A stretch of DNA of 62,000 bases, from assembly GCF_001039355.2 (NCBI RefSeq), contig NW_019775760.1:53718-115717 (forward strand), read 5' to 3'. Each line of letters begins with the position of its first letter. Positions within the stretch are counted from its first letter, which is position 1. The notes beneath the pieces were generated by a model. The model was not told the DNA's origin. It was given only the letters and a program-made list of their open reading frames with translations, and did no database searches. The translations under genes and the position numbers were made by a program. This stretch comes from Lingula anatina (lineage: Eukaryota > Brachiopoda > Lingulata > Lingulida > Lingulidae). This document shows, one piece after another, positions 48,176-60,900 of the stretch.

Positions 48176-51100
48176 CTAATACCACCCCATTTCCCAAAAC
48201 CTCTTTGGGCTAAACTCTTTAAGATCAACAATTGATGCCTGCCCATCAACAATCAACTCTGCCATGGCAGCACCAGTAACAGGAGCATTTAGTATACCCC
48301 AGCAACTATGTCCAGTAGCAATGTATGCTCCCTCAGCAGTCGTAATCTTCCCAATGAGCGGGGTGCCATCTGGTGACACTGGATAGAAGCACGCAGACTT
48401 CCTCTGGATATCAGCTTGGCCGAGTTTCGTCGAAATCTCACCCACTATCCCTAGCAGTTTTTCTCCAGTCTCTGGGTCTGGTTTAACATCTTCTGGGTTA
48501 TCAGGAAGCTCTGGGTCATCGCCTAAGCCACAGATGTACACTTCCCCATCAGGACGACAATAAATCTCAGGTGATCTGGTGATCCCGTTTTTCAAGCGAT
48601 GCTCTATGAAGCAGGCGTGTGCTGGGAAGGGGGTAGGGGGTTTCACCATTATGCTGTGGGCTCTATGGCCTTTCACCTTAGGCAGCCGGGCAAACCACTG
48701 ACTGGCCATATGGGACCATGGTCCCATCGCTATGACAACAATGTCACATGGGATAGGCTCTTCTTGGTCAGCAATTTTTACCCCCTGGACTTTGGGACGT
48801 TTATCATGTGTTGACTTGATTCCTTCAACAGCTCCCTTGATCAATTTTACTCCCTTCTTTTGGGCCTCTTCTAACATAGCATGTGTTAATTTGTAGGGAT
48901 GAACCTAGGGAGTAAAGAAATATCTATCACAGATATAAGATGAAAACATTTCTGCATTAAGTTCAATCCCATGTCAGTAGCAAATTTTAGTCTAGTAGCT
49001 TTTATCAGTTTCCAGGGAAATTGAGGAGAATTGTGTAAATAATGTAGTATGTTTCATTATCATAAGAAAATAAAGTTTGCCTATGGTGAGAATGCCCCAT
49101 GCTGCATGTAACATGAACCAAGATCATCAGGGATGTAAGGGGAATTTTCAATAAATATACTTTAACATTAAATCTTTACGCAGACAGAAAAGAATCAATC
49201 ATATGTTCATTGCAATTAGACATAAGTGGATATGATATTGCTAATTAAAGGTGACATGGTATGATCAACTCTCAAGTCAAGGGAGCATTATTTGGATACT
49301 GAACCCATTGAAAGTAGTTTGAATCATGATTTTCTACAAGTAGTTCAGTGTATAATCACAACTACCAGCCTGTCAGCAACCACGCATGCACACACGCATG
49401 CACGCACATATACTCACCTGTGCTGTAGTAGAGGTATTCCCCAATGTGGCCACACTGGTGACACACCCATCTATCCAGTCTGGCTTGCCACTATCCGAGT
49501 CACTATGGAATCCCTCCAGGGAGTCCACTTGAAAGGTGTCCAGCAGCCTGTAGTCTATCTTACTAGCACCAAACTTCTCTGCCAGCTCCTTGTGCATCTC
49601 AAAGCTTTTTCTTGCCAAATGGCCGAGCTGGAAATGGGAGTCAAAAGTTATTTTGAAAACTGAGAAAAAAAAACTTTATTCAGGAAAATATTATTTTAAA
49701 GTTATTTTCTACATATCTCAATTTGTCTTAGTACTTTTTAGACTTGTCTTAAGCCAACAACATAATAGTTTAAGAAATGAAAGACAAAAATTTGCAAAAT
49801 TGAATTCAGAACAAACTAAGATACAGATAGTGGTCAATGAGTACCAAAGTAAATGCTATGATTTTGATGTGCATGTCTGGTAGTGCATACACAGTAATAC
49901 AGATTGAAGTAACTTCTATGTCAGGAAAAAAGATCCAATTATCTGTTCATCAGTATTATATTAACATCTTGGACTCATTTAAGTAGTATACATAATATGC
50001 ATTTGGTTGGAGTTTTTGATCTTTGTCAGTGTTAACTAAATAAATGTCTCTTGGGGGGAAGAACAGAGATTACAATCAATACTCATTCCCCACAGAATGT
50101 GTGATCAATCAAGACATGGACTATCATGCTACACATACATGTATGTGTATTCTCAGACAATGCTAGAGAACAAGGTCTTTTTTTTTTCACAAATTCATGC
50201 AAAAAAAAAAAAAATTATCCATTAACCAAAGTTTTCAACCCACTGCTAGCGTTCTCTTTCATATGGGAAAATACAAAGTTATTATCTAACAAGAAATCTG
50301 AATGAAAAAAGTCCTAATTAACAAAATTATTTTTCTTTTGTCATATATGTAGTGAACATGTTGAAAACTACACCATATTAAAATGGGTAGTTCTCTCTCC
50401 ATCTTTGTAAATGATCTTTTTGTAAATAATAAAGAAACGCACCAATGAATTACACTCCTTTGGGTAGGATGAAAATAAGTGAACCCTGCTCTTTTAGACA
50501 ATAATAAAAAAACAGATCCCCCTCCCCCCCAAAAATAAAAAACTTTGATGAAATTTATTCCAGACAGTGAGTGCAGTGCATTCTATTTTCATTAACTATT
50601 TTTTTTTCAGTACAGTGAAATTTGCTGTCTTTGTTATTTCTTGTCAAAGCACTGTTTCTACTGTAAGTTTTTAGCTGGAGACTGGTGATCAACTCATTTC
50701 TGCTTGCAAATACACCAAGATTCGATCTGTGACTGTAGCATTTAATCTTACCAACTAGATTTAGTGAATTTTGTAAACAAAGTTTGTGAAATTTCCCATT
50801 AATATACAGTGGAGTTTTTTTTACCTTTACTGAACTTTAGCCACAACAAACATAAACACTTGTACATTGCTTAAACATAAATCAGAAAATGATAAATAGT
50901 GACCGCCGTATCACCCCTTCCTACTTTTGTAAAAGTTCCACTCCAAAGAACTTATATAGAAGTGGCCTGAGATACAGCCCTGGTCACCAATTACCTGCAG
51001 CCTCAAATTGTTTGTCAATTTTCAGACCACAACTACAAATTTATTTGGAATGCATTTCTTCTTTCTCTAAATGTAAATAAAAATCTATATGCACAGAATT

Positions 51101-51681
51101 AACTAAGAGAACTTATTTTGTGAATTTTTTTTTTTTAAATCCTAATGTTTGAGATTTTATTGATTGATAACCATACCCATAATTTTACAATGCTTTAGTT
51201 GGACTTTAACCTGGAAACAGCTAAAGAATGCACAACAGAAACGTGCCAACCAATTTTTGAACTGAGCTTTTTAAGTAGAAGAAAATTTTTAACAGTATGC
51301 AGGTAAAAACTACACAATCAGAATAAAATGATGCATCAATGAGAAAAATAACACTAAATATATTATTTTACTGCATATGACATAGACTGATAGTTTATGT
51401 ATTTAAACTGTGTTTAGTAACTTATTGCCAATCCAAAGATGAAAATGACTGAAAAAGAACTCTTCATTCAAATAGTTTCCTACCTCATTATGATCACACC
51501 AATTCTTAGCCAAAAATCCTCCAGCTCTTCCAGAGGCCGCACATGCCACTGATCTCCTCTCAATAATGGTGGCTGCTACTCCCTTCTCAGCCAGATAGTA
51601 GGCAATGGAAACCCCAATAATTCCTCCCCCACAGATCACCACTCGCAAATCTGATGTGCTCTTCTTGCCTCCTTCTGCCAT
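48176..51681 (-). CDS. FAD-dependent oxidoreductase (DAO superfamily, TDA3-like), 378 aa
   Basis: Exons in transcript order: 51681-51484, 49627-49418, 48904-48176; total 1137 nt, both introns phase 0. The N-terminus has a Rossmann FAD-binding motif, VVICGGGIIGVSIAYYLAEKG (first 20: GxGxxG at Gly18, Gly20, Gly23), with the acidic strand-2 end IIER (Glu41). SGRAGGFLAKNWCD follows, the signature of the DAO-type group that includes yeast TDA3. The substrate domain carries VHPYKLTHAML and CDIVVIAMGPWS. The C-terminus has PDGTPLIGK and GAYIATGHSCWGILNAPVTG, which close around the FAD. Length fits the family. Such enzymes oxidise amines or amino acids with FAD; the substrate here is unknown. There is no signal peptide, so a cytosolic location is likely. 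An acceptor-like CTTTCTAG two bases before the ATG suggests a further 5'UTR exon. Confidence 0.9.
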
Positions 51682-52397
51682 TACTAGAAAGAATAAAATA
51701 AATAATAACAATAATAATAACCATTATGTCATAAGTTATTGGTGCTACAGGATTACTCTCCACTTTTACCCTCTTTGCACAAGACAGAACAAGACTGTCC
51801 TACCTGTACACATGTAATGCTTCATTGCAGGACTGCATAGTATTATTGAGAAAATACTAAGTTGGTAGTCATAGGGGAATGGCTATGAAAAAAACTTGAA
51901 AGAAAAATCACAGTGATGTAGAGATCCAGATGCTTATAAAATACTATGCAAAAATACTTTTGAACAGCAGGTTTATAAACTCAAGTACAACCCAAAGGAA
52001 AAAGAGAGTTTGGCAGGATATTACAGCCAAAGTTAATGCTGGAGAAGTTGAAACACAATTAATGGAAAGATTTGTACTCCAAGGCAAAGAATAACACTTC
52101 TAATATAAAGCAACCTAAGACAGGAGGAGGCACACAACTAGTGGAGGGGCTTTATACAGACATTGTTTTGGATATCGTGGGACAATATTCCCCTTCTTTC
52201 ACGGGCATCGTCAGGGGAGGAGAGAGAGAAGTGCATAACTATGTCTGATACACATCAATAACTGGTTACAGATAATGCATGTTTTATTTATGTACAGGCA
52301 GATGGCAGCTGTAATTTATCTTATTTTCATTGAGAATTGTAGTCTGTGAAAACAAATTGTTGGCTTTAAAAAGCTTATAAATGGATTAAAATACAAT
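51682..52397. other. Upstream region of the FAD oxidoreductase gene
   Basis: No exon is identified beyond the possible 5'UTR splice acceptor. The sequence is AT-rich with a short purine stretch (AGGGGAGGAGAGAGAG) near 52214-52229. Confidence 0.4.
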
Positions 52398-52539
52398 ATG
52401 CTACATAAAATCCTCAAATATGTTACAATAACTATCATAATCTCTCCTTTCATACATCAAATTGTCATAAGAAAGAAGTGTAGCTGCATTACTAGTGTTG
52501 GACACATCAGCACCACATCAACAGGGCGACCTATGAACT

Positions 52540-52865
52540 TGTCAACAGGCCTCAACACTGTTAACTTTGCAGTCCTCAACATCATCAACATTACAGTACT
52601 CAACATCATTGAAGGTAAAACCCCTGAAATCTTCAACAGCACAGTTCTTGTTATCCTTATTAGCGCAGTCCTTAACATCATCAACAATATAACCCTGGAC
52701 ATTGTAAACAGCACACCCCTCAACATCAACAGCACAGCCCAAGGTTTAACATTGTCAAGAGCACAGCCCTCAATATCCTCAACAGCACAGCCCTCTACAT
52801 CATTAAAAGTCCAACCCTGGACCTTGCCAACAGCACAGTTGTCCACTATATCTTCAGAAACCACA
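52540..52865. repeat. Degenerate tandem repeat, about 24-bp unit
   Basis: The clearest units are CAACAGCACAGCCCTCAATA-TCCT and neighbours, with many diverged forms of CTCAACATCATCAACAG. In all frames the repeat yields periodic peptides, for example DVEGCAVE-like octads on the minus strand. These explain the overlapping open frames on both strands, and no start, splice or family evidence supports a gene. Confidence 0.7.
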
Positions 52866-52899
52866 AGAAGCGCCTTGAATTATATTGAAAACAGCTAAA

Positions 52900-55009
52900 T
52901 TAACGAGAACACTCCCTACTTGTACAGAAAGAGAACATTTGATGAGGGGGGGGGGGGGGGATTGAAAAGATTAAATTTAAAAAGCAAAAGTAAAGTAGAG
53001 AAATTGTGAAAGTCAATTTAGAATCAAACTGCTTAAAGCCAGGATATCTAATGCATGTGATGCATATACTGAGTAAGGCACTGTTCACATGAAAAATCTA
53101 AATTCTAAAAATCCAAAAATCCATTGGTGGGTCATTCCATATCAACTCATCCAGCGAGGGTACCCTCCGTCAAGAAAGTTGATGATTTTCACATATTTTG
53201 TAGATATTATAGGGACTAGAAAAAACCTAAAATTTTAGGTTCAGATCTCAACTGGTTTCAGAGTTATGACACTCCAAAGTTGGACCCAGTTGAGGGCTTG
53301 CTGTGCCTCACATGAATCTAGGTCATAGTGACCTAGTTAAGAAAAACACTATAACAATAGTTCTACATATCCCATTGCTTTGTAGCTTTCATGACTTTAT
53401 ATTTTAACATTTCAGGAATCCAACTATTACACTGAAAATGGTCTGGCATATTTAAAATGCACTTAATTTTTACTTTGAAAAATCCTTGTCATTTTTTCAA
53501 AATGATAGACACCCCACCCTTTTAATCTAATTTTTCTCAATGTCTCCAAATGGACAGGTGTTTTTGCCTTATCTTATATTAAAGAGGAGGCTTTGAACTT
53601 AAAAGTGAAAGTGTTAAATCAATTTGTATATTTTGGAGACAAAAGTAATTAAACATTATAAGAAAATATGTGATATGGGCTATTGCATGGTTACTGATCC
53701 AGAACAATGTACTATCAAACACTCAAATTTAGAAATATCTACATTAGTTTACCTGTTATCTTTCAGAATACATTTCCTATGATGTTGTTATACTATAAGA
53801 TATTTTTTTGATGTGAATGAAATTGTTTTATACAGTTGTTCTATAACTATTGACATCTCACCAATAGACCAGTATTCATGTCTCTGTGCAGATACCTACT
53901 TGTCTCATGTCATTTAAAAGATATTTACAACCTAAATAAATAACCATATTATACATATGCCCAAAAACTTATTGTGTGATTATAAAGCACATGTTTTCTT
54001 CTTTTTTGTAGGTCAGAAAAGTTGCATGTTTATCATCCAAACCCAATCTAAAGGTGCAAATAATGTCAGAGGCATGCTCTCAAAAATATTCAATGCATGG
54101 ATTAGAAACAAAGTTTGGTAATTTTTTTGGTCCCACATGAAGATATGTGTATCAAAGTTTCATTGTCCTGGAACCACTTGTCATAAAAATTAATTCTTAG
54201 TCTAACCCCAAATGTTACTGTCACAAATGGACATTTTTCAACTATGAAAGTGTTGCGCTCACTTTGCAAACTCAATAAGTGCTGATTTCCTTTTTTTTTC
54301 ATCATCTTATTTTTACAATTTGTACAAAGTTGTCAAAAACAAAGCAATCTTCTGTACAGAACATCAAATTTGCTGCAATTTTAGTTTGTTTGTCACTGAA
54401 TTTTATAAATACAAATGTAGCATGCTAACAGTAAAAGAAACAAAATGAACCATTTTCTACTACTGGTGCAAAAATTATGTCAGAAATGCCAAACACTATG
54501 CATTTTATGTATGTTTAGCATAACACCCTGTTACCTACTGCACTAAGGACTTGGTCAAAAATAACCTTTTTTTTTCGAACATTTTTCTGGGAAACAAAAG
54601 TTACCTATACACACATGATAAATATTGCATGTAGAAGTAAATTTGAAGCAGGCATGCATTTTTGTTCTAAACACAGGTTATAAAAATTGATTACAATTTC
54701 AAAATTCAATCAGTAATATTTTTTATACTACAGCATGTGAAATTCACCTCTATATTAGGTTGGGGTAATATGCAGAATGCTTTGTATAACTATTTACATT
54801 AAATGCATTCTAAGGATAACATTTTATCTTACATAATCTACTCACCCAGAATTTTCTTTGGTCAGCAAGCATTTGCTGGGTGCCATTAAATGATATAATT
54901 TGTAAATTATCATCCGTGTTCCTGTCACTGGCATATCATATACTATTATGCAGGGTGGCCAAAGGAAAATTTGTGAGAAGTTCCTTGCACATTATGTATC
55001 ATAGATTAG
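52900..55009. other. Intergenic region, possibly old repeat sequence
   Basis: AT-rich sequence. The part at 53125-53340 begins GGGTCATTCCATATCAACTC, which resembles a motif I associate with dispersed repeats in invertebrate genomes. No gene is seen. Confidence 0.35.
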
Positions 55010-55453
55010 ATTTTTTAATCATCTTTAACTAAAAGAAAAATAGTTATTATTGCTAGACTGCAGCGCATTCAAAATATTTCGGCCAGATTATTAACTCGGA
55101 CATCCACAAGTATACACATCTCCCCAGTTTTAAAAAGTTTACACTGGCTACCTCTACAAGCCAGAATTTTATTCAAATTTTCAGTTTTTACTCACGATGC
55201 TTTTTATGGATTGGCACCAATCTACATCAATGAATTAGTAAGTCACTATGTTCCAATGCGAAATCTGCGATCTGTAGACCAATTGCTACTCAACCCAGTA
55301 AAAATGCGATTAAAAACCTACGGTGATATATCTTTTAAAGCTGCAGGTCCAAAGGAATGGAATCTATTACCGCTGGAAATCCGAGCAATTCAGTCTACCA
55401 AACATTTTAAAAAAGAACTCAAAACATACCTTTTTAGGAAATATTTTGATTAA
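55010..55453 (+). mobile_element. LINE reverse-transcriptase ORF, C-terminal fragment
   Basis: An open frame from about 55022 to the TAA at 55451-55453 encodes the C-terminal tail common to many animal LINE proteins. The landmarks are LQRIQNISARLLT, LKSLHWLPLQARILFKF, LAPIYINELVSHYVPMRNLR, GPKEWNLLPLEIR and FKKELKTYLFRKYF. There is no catalytic reverse-transcriptase domain, so this is a 5'-truncated insertion. It ends 60 bases before the single N at 55514. Confidence 0.88.
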
Positions 55454-55513
55454 CTCTTAATTGGTTTTATAAATCTTGTATTAATTGGATTTAATTGTAT
55501 GGAATAATGGCTG

Positions 55514-55640
55514 NTTTTTTAAACTTGTGGGGGGCAAAACGGGTTTTTGTTTAATTTTTTTCGGTTTTTCCCTTTCGGGGTTAAATTCAGGGGGGGCAAA
55601 TTTATTTCGGGGAAAACCCCCCCCCCCCCCCCAAAAAAAA
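55514..55640. other. Single N and adjacent low-quality sequence at a contig join
   Basis: The N at 55514 is followed by about 120 bases that align to 32532-32651. Many bases are replaced by their neighbours: GCTGAGGGCAAG becomes GTGGGGGGCAAAA, and TTACCATTACGAG becomes TTTCCCTTTCGGG. Further on, identity becomes high. Confidence 0.75.
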
Positions 55641-56196
55641 AAAAAAAAAAAAAAAAAACTTTGAAATGAAAAACGGGATTATAAATCGTAATTATGTCAA
55701 TGATTTTGGATATGGACTACCTTGGTGTTTTATGGTAAAATATTGACGTTTTCAGGAAAGTTTTACTTTTTGCTACACTAAGGCCAAACGCTTTTTGCAT
55801 AACTATAATTGGACAGTGTTTATTATAAACTAGACTGTTGATATAACTAATGGCCTTTCAATATACATCATTGAGCTGTGTAATAGGTCTGTCAATAGCA
55901 ATACATCCAGACAACTGAGAATCTGGAAGCGGTGGAAGTAGGCCCTACTTAATACTGTAAATATATGGATAATAGTCTGCCGTATTAATGAACCTTTTAG
56001 ACCAGCCCAGGTGAAAACGCGACAGAGACGGGTGGGGTAATTTCTCTACATTTTCACCAACCATTAAATTTACATATGAAGCGGACGTGGATTCTCAGTA
56101 ACGCATATAAAAGACTTGTACTAGTTTCTTACACGACTAAAATAGAGGACATACCAAGTAATAAATAGCTATAGAACTGCGTCATCTTCAAATATT

Positions 56197-56246
<50 letters not shown>

Positions 56247-57973
56247 CGCACAGAAAGAGAGCACAGAAAGAAAGCAGAATATTTTTGTTCAAATATAATT
56301 TTTATCAAATTAAAACGATGTTCCTTGATATCTCTTTAAGCTATGCTATTTAAAACTATATGGTGGCATTTAGTCGGGTTTGCGGCAAAATTTTGACTCC
56401 AAATTCATCATGCAGAAGAATACTAGGCATAAAATACACCATGGTGAAAATTTAAATACAGAGTGAGGGATGCATTTAGAGGCACAGGTATTTTGATTTA
56501 TTGGAGATACAAATGCTTTGAAATATTAGAGGTACAAATACTTTGAGATAATATGAGTAGACGAAGTATAAGCTTATGTTTTATATTCAAATACCTTTTT
56601 AATTTTTATAACAGGTAGAGATGGGTTCTTATAGATATACCCTATGAATATGCCAATAAAATTAACCAGAAAAAAACACACACATCTTTAATTAAATATG
56701 CATTAAGTTCTTTCGGATCTGAATCGTCAAAAACGTACTTTTCAAGCGTTTGCAAACAAATGGCCTTTTGTAATGAGTAGCTGAGAAGTTCAGTCATAAA
56801 GTATTTGAAAGTCAACCCGACACTTTTTTTACTCAATTACCAAAGTACGCATGTTTTACTCGTTGTCGTAGGGTTTAAAGCTCCCGCAAGGAAATGGCTT
56901 TTATACTAATTAGTCATATGAATTAGTCAAAGTGTTTGCATTAAACCAGTATGAGCACATGTGCCGTAATGAATTGTCGACACGTGCTACGTCTCACAGA
57001 TCCCAATCAATAGCTGGCAGATTCAGAAATTAAAGGTGTGGGGTAAATCAAAGGGGAAGTTATTTAGTCCCAAGAAGCAACTATAGATATTATGGTACAT
57101 CAATAGGATTAAATCATCAACATCAGATTTCTTTAATTGTTTAGAAAGTACGAGAAAGTAACAGGCAACCCAAGCAACCCGGATTGTATTTCACTCCCTT
57201 GTCGTCAACCATGCCAATTTTAGTGATGGTGACTTAGTTACGGAGTTATGCGGCAAACCCATCACTATCTTATACTAACTTACAAAGCAGTTGAATTCAC
57301 GATGAACTGGGGCAGGACCTAAAGGTAGAAGCGCGTGGGTGGTGAATAAAACACGGAAAAGGGATTTTTGCTCTAAAAGTCTATCTAATTGTACTAATAT
57401 GATCTAGATAGGCCTAGTGCTTTACATTAAAGAAAAGGGAAAAGCTATTTTGAACATGTAGGCCATTTTAACGTATCAATCTCCCTTAAGTCTGTTGTTA
57501 CCATTTAAATGTCAACAAAATGGAGTAAAGGTAGAACTGGCCTTGTCATATAAGCTTCATTACTCAGTTATAGCTAAGCAGGTGAATAAAAATAAAACAA
57601 ATTACGCGCCGCTATGATATTTATCTGTAAGATCATGAATCCGAGAAATCGATTGAATTATTTAATACATTCAGCGACGTTTGGAGTTCTGCGATTTGCA
57701 ATTGGTTTGCTTTAATTCCGGTAAATAAGTGATTTCCTCTTTGCTTGCAGACGCCTTAAAGTAATTGAGCCTTTGTGACTGGGGTAACAACAGGCAGGTG
57801 ATCACACGCCCTACGTTCAGTATCTATGGTTAAATTTGAATTATACGCATACAGTATACAGTTCAGCAGCTACGGGGTAGACATGCTGTTTAAACAAAGT
57901 TAGAGTTTGGATAAGCGCTGATTTGAAGAGATTTAAATCACGGAGATCTTGGTAATAACCAACACGATGAATT

Positions 57974-60900
57974 ATGAACCTAACGAACGAGATGGATGTG
58001 GATGTTGAAGGTGGCGGCGGCGGTGGTGGTGGTGGTAGCGTGGGAGAAATATGGACAGAGGCATTGGAAAATACCACAGCACATGGATTGGGAAATGTTC
58101 TTCGTTATCGGAACAGCAAGTCCAGGAGAATTATGTGGATATTGCTTTTTCTGGCTGGATTAGGTAACCAAAGTCTAATTTATATACTTATGAAACAATT
58201 TGGTAAACGAGTATCTTTTTTCTGCCAGATAAATGCGTGAGAATTATACATATTTTCTTGTTATGCCTTAACGCATAAATCTTTTTTCTTTGGATTGTGT
58301 CCTCAGAAAAAAAAACAAAGAAGAACTTAATAACTTAGAACTGCTTGTAAAATTGTCTTTATTGTTGAAGTGGAAAATCTTCTTTTCGTTATTTAAGCAT
58401 GGAATTAAGAAACGTTTTAAAAAGATACATGCACATGAAGTACTTTCGGTTGTTTAAGACCAGCTGTTGCAGTACAAAAAATAATTTGAAAAGACAACTG
58501 GAAAACGAGTTTTTCCTGTTGTTTCATTTGTAACAAACGTTTATGATTTCTCCCTCTCTCTGGTTTTCATTAATGGACACATTGCATACACTAATTCTGG
58601 TTCTATTACTTGTGCACTTCCTCTGTCTGATGCGTAGTTTGAGAGGTAGCAATTGCACTTATACATGTATACGCCTCGAGTGGTGACCTTAAAACATGCA
58701 TTTTCTTGGAGTAAAATTAGGATTAGAATTTTTTGTTACTATCACTTGTAAGTCCATAACTGCTTACACATGTATAAACGCCACGTTTTGTAATAACGCA
58801 TCTGTTGTTGTGGTATTGTTCATTTCCATGCTGCAACTGTAAATTTGATGTTATTTAAAAAGGATAACATCACAGACTAATTCACAAATTTCAAGTTTCG
58901 GGAATTGAAAAAAAAATTGAAAGGAAATAAGTTTGAATTTCATGTAGCCAGATGACAGATTTGTATCCCATATTATATAAAACCAGTGATCGGACAGTTA
59001 CAAAAAAGGTAAACGCAGTAAAGCAGTCGTAAACTTATTATTCATGGGGTTGACCGCCAGGTAAGGTGAAAAAAAGGCTGACTATCATTTCATTCATCTT
59101 TCATAGTCATTCCCATGTTTTGATCATTCTTCTCGCTGTCGATTTTTGGCGCAATTCAATAGCTCCAATGATTAATTTGCTTCACAGAGGCTAAATCATA
59201 GTGCTTTCTCGAGGTGGCAATCAATATTTTGGTTTATGTATCATAGAACTTAGATATTGACATATCCACGTACATGGCTTAACGAGCCTGATTAGCGAAA
59301 AAGCTGGGTAAACACAATATTCCGAGTATTGCTTAGCACAATATACAAACAAAAATAACACCCATGTACTAATTTCACGGTACGGTTTCATTAGTTTGGC
59401 CATTTGTATCCTTTTTCTTGTGATTATACACGGTGAGAAATTTTGGTCAGAATTTGATATTGTACACAAGAAATAACAACGACCATCGCTTGTGAAATAC
59501 TCGTGATCAGATATCCTTCCCTCCGTTTCTCGGGGAGACTGTCTCTGTTCAGTAACCATTGATAGATCTAGAGAAGTGTCCGAATCCAGTGAAAACTTTT
59601 ACCAGATGCCGTTTCCCAAACTAATGAAAGTTTGCAACGGTCTTTGAAATGAACCGAGTTAACCGTCGCCATAAAACATCGTTCATCTACGGCAAACTTC
59701 CCTTTTTGCGTTCTTCTTATTTGTTACAGGTGCGCTCATCTATTTCGTCAGCCAGTTAGCGGTCAAGTACTTCGAGTGGCCGACAGAGACAGATGTCACG
59801 GTGGAACTAGAGCCCAGACTGGACTTCCCAGCCGTGACCATCTGCAACGAGAACCCAGTAAAACGGTCCCAAATAGCAGCGTCCTCTAGTTCAAGTTTGA
59901 ACAATTTGTTGGTACGCCCTTGATCTAAATAAAGGACCGTTCACAATGAATTTTGTAGACCTAGCTTATGCTCACTTACTTTACGGGGACTCTAGCTGAA
60001 TGCAATCAAATTAATGGGCATTATATTTTTTATTCGAATTATAAAGTCACAACGAAATCGATCCTCATCGACGAAATTCCTTGTGGCACTGTTTTCGTAT
60101 GAATAGTTTACATTAATTCTCATATATGATTAACAAACATTATAATGGCATCATAGGAACAACAAAAAGTAAAACATTTTTTTTCTTTTACAGGCCCAGA
60201 ACGAAGCTGCAAAAGTGTCTAGAAGGCGACGCAGTATCGCTAACAAAGATGTAATAATGCCTTGATTCTTTTTTTTTTCTTTCAAGTATATGTATTGATT
60301 GTGGTTGAAACAGCAATTCAAATAAGCGTAACTGTAGTTTGCGCAAAATGTGTTTATATATAAGGCCGCATTCTCAACGAATTGAGCCAGGCTTTACAAA
60401 TCCTGGGGACTAAATATGGCGGACGTACATGAAAGAAAAACCGCCTAATCTTTTAATAGTCTCTCCGCCTATCACACGCCTCCCCATGTGTCGTCCCAAT
60501 GGAACCGAGATTTAATGACTGTCCCCCCGCAGGGACGACGTGTGGGGAGGCGTGTGAGAGGCGGAGAGACTATTAAAAGATTAGGCGGTTTTACTTTCGT
60601 GTACGACCGCCATATTTAGTAACCAGGATTTGTAAAGCCTGGCTCAACTCGTTGTGAATACGATCATAACATGACCCAAAATAAGCCCAATTCTATCATT
60701 AAAATCTAGCCTATTTGTTTACCCAGAACTCATATACAATCGTTTCAGACAATTTTATCTTTAAACTAATGACGCACTCTCCTGGTTGGCATTATGTAGA
60801 CATTTTTGGTAAAATATCAAGATAAAATAAATAAAATAAAAAAAATCTAGATTGCTGAATTGAAAAATTGTTGAGGAAAAATCTGGATTTAGTGTAAATT

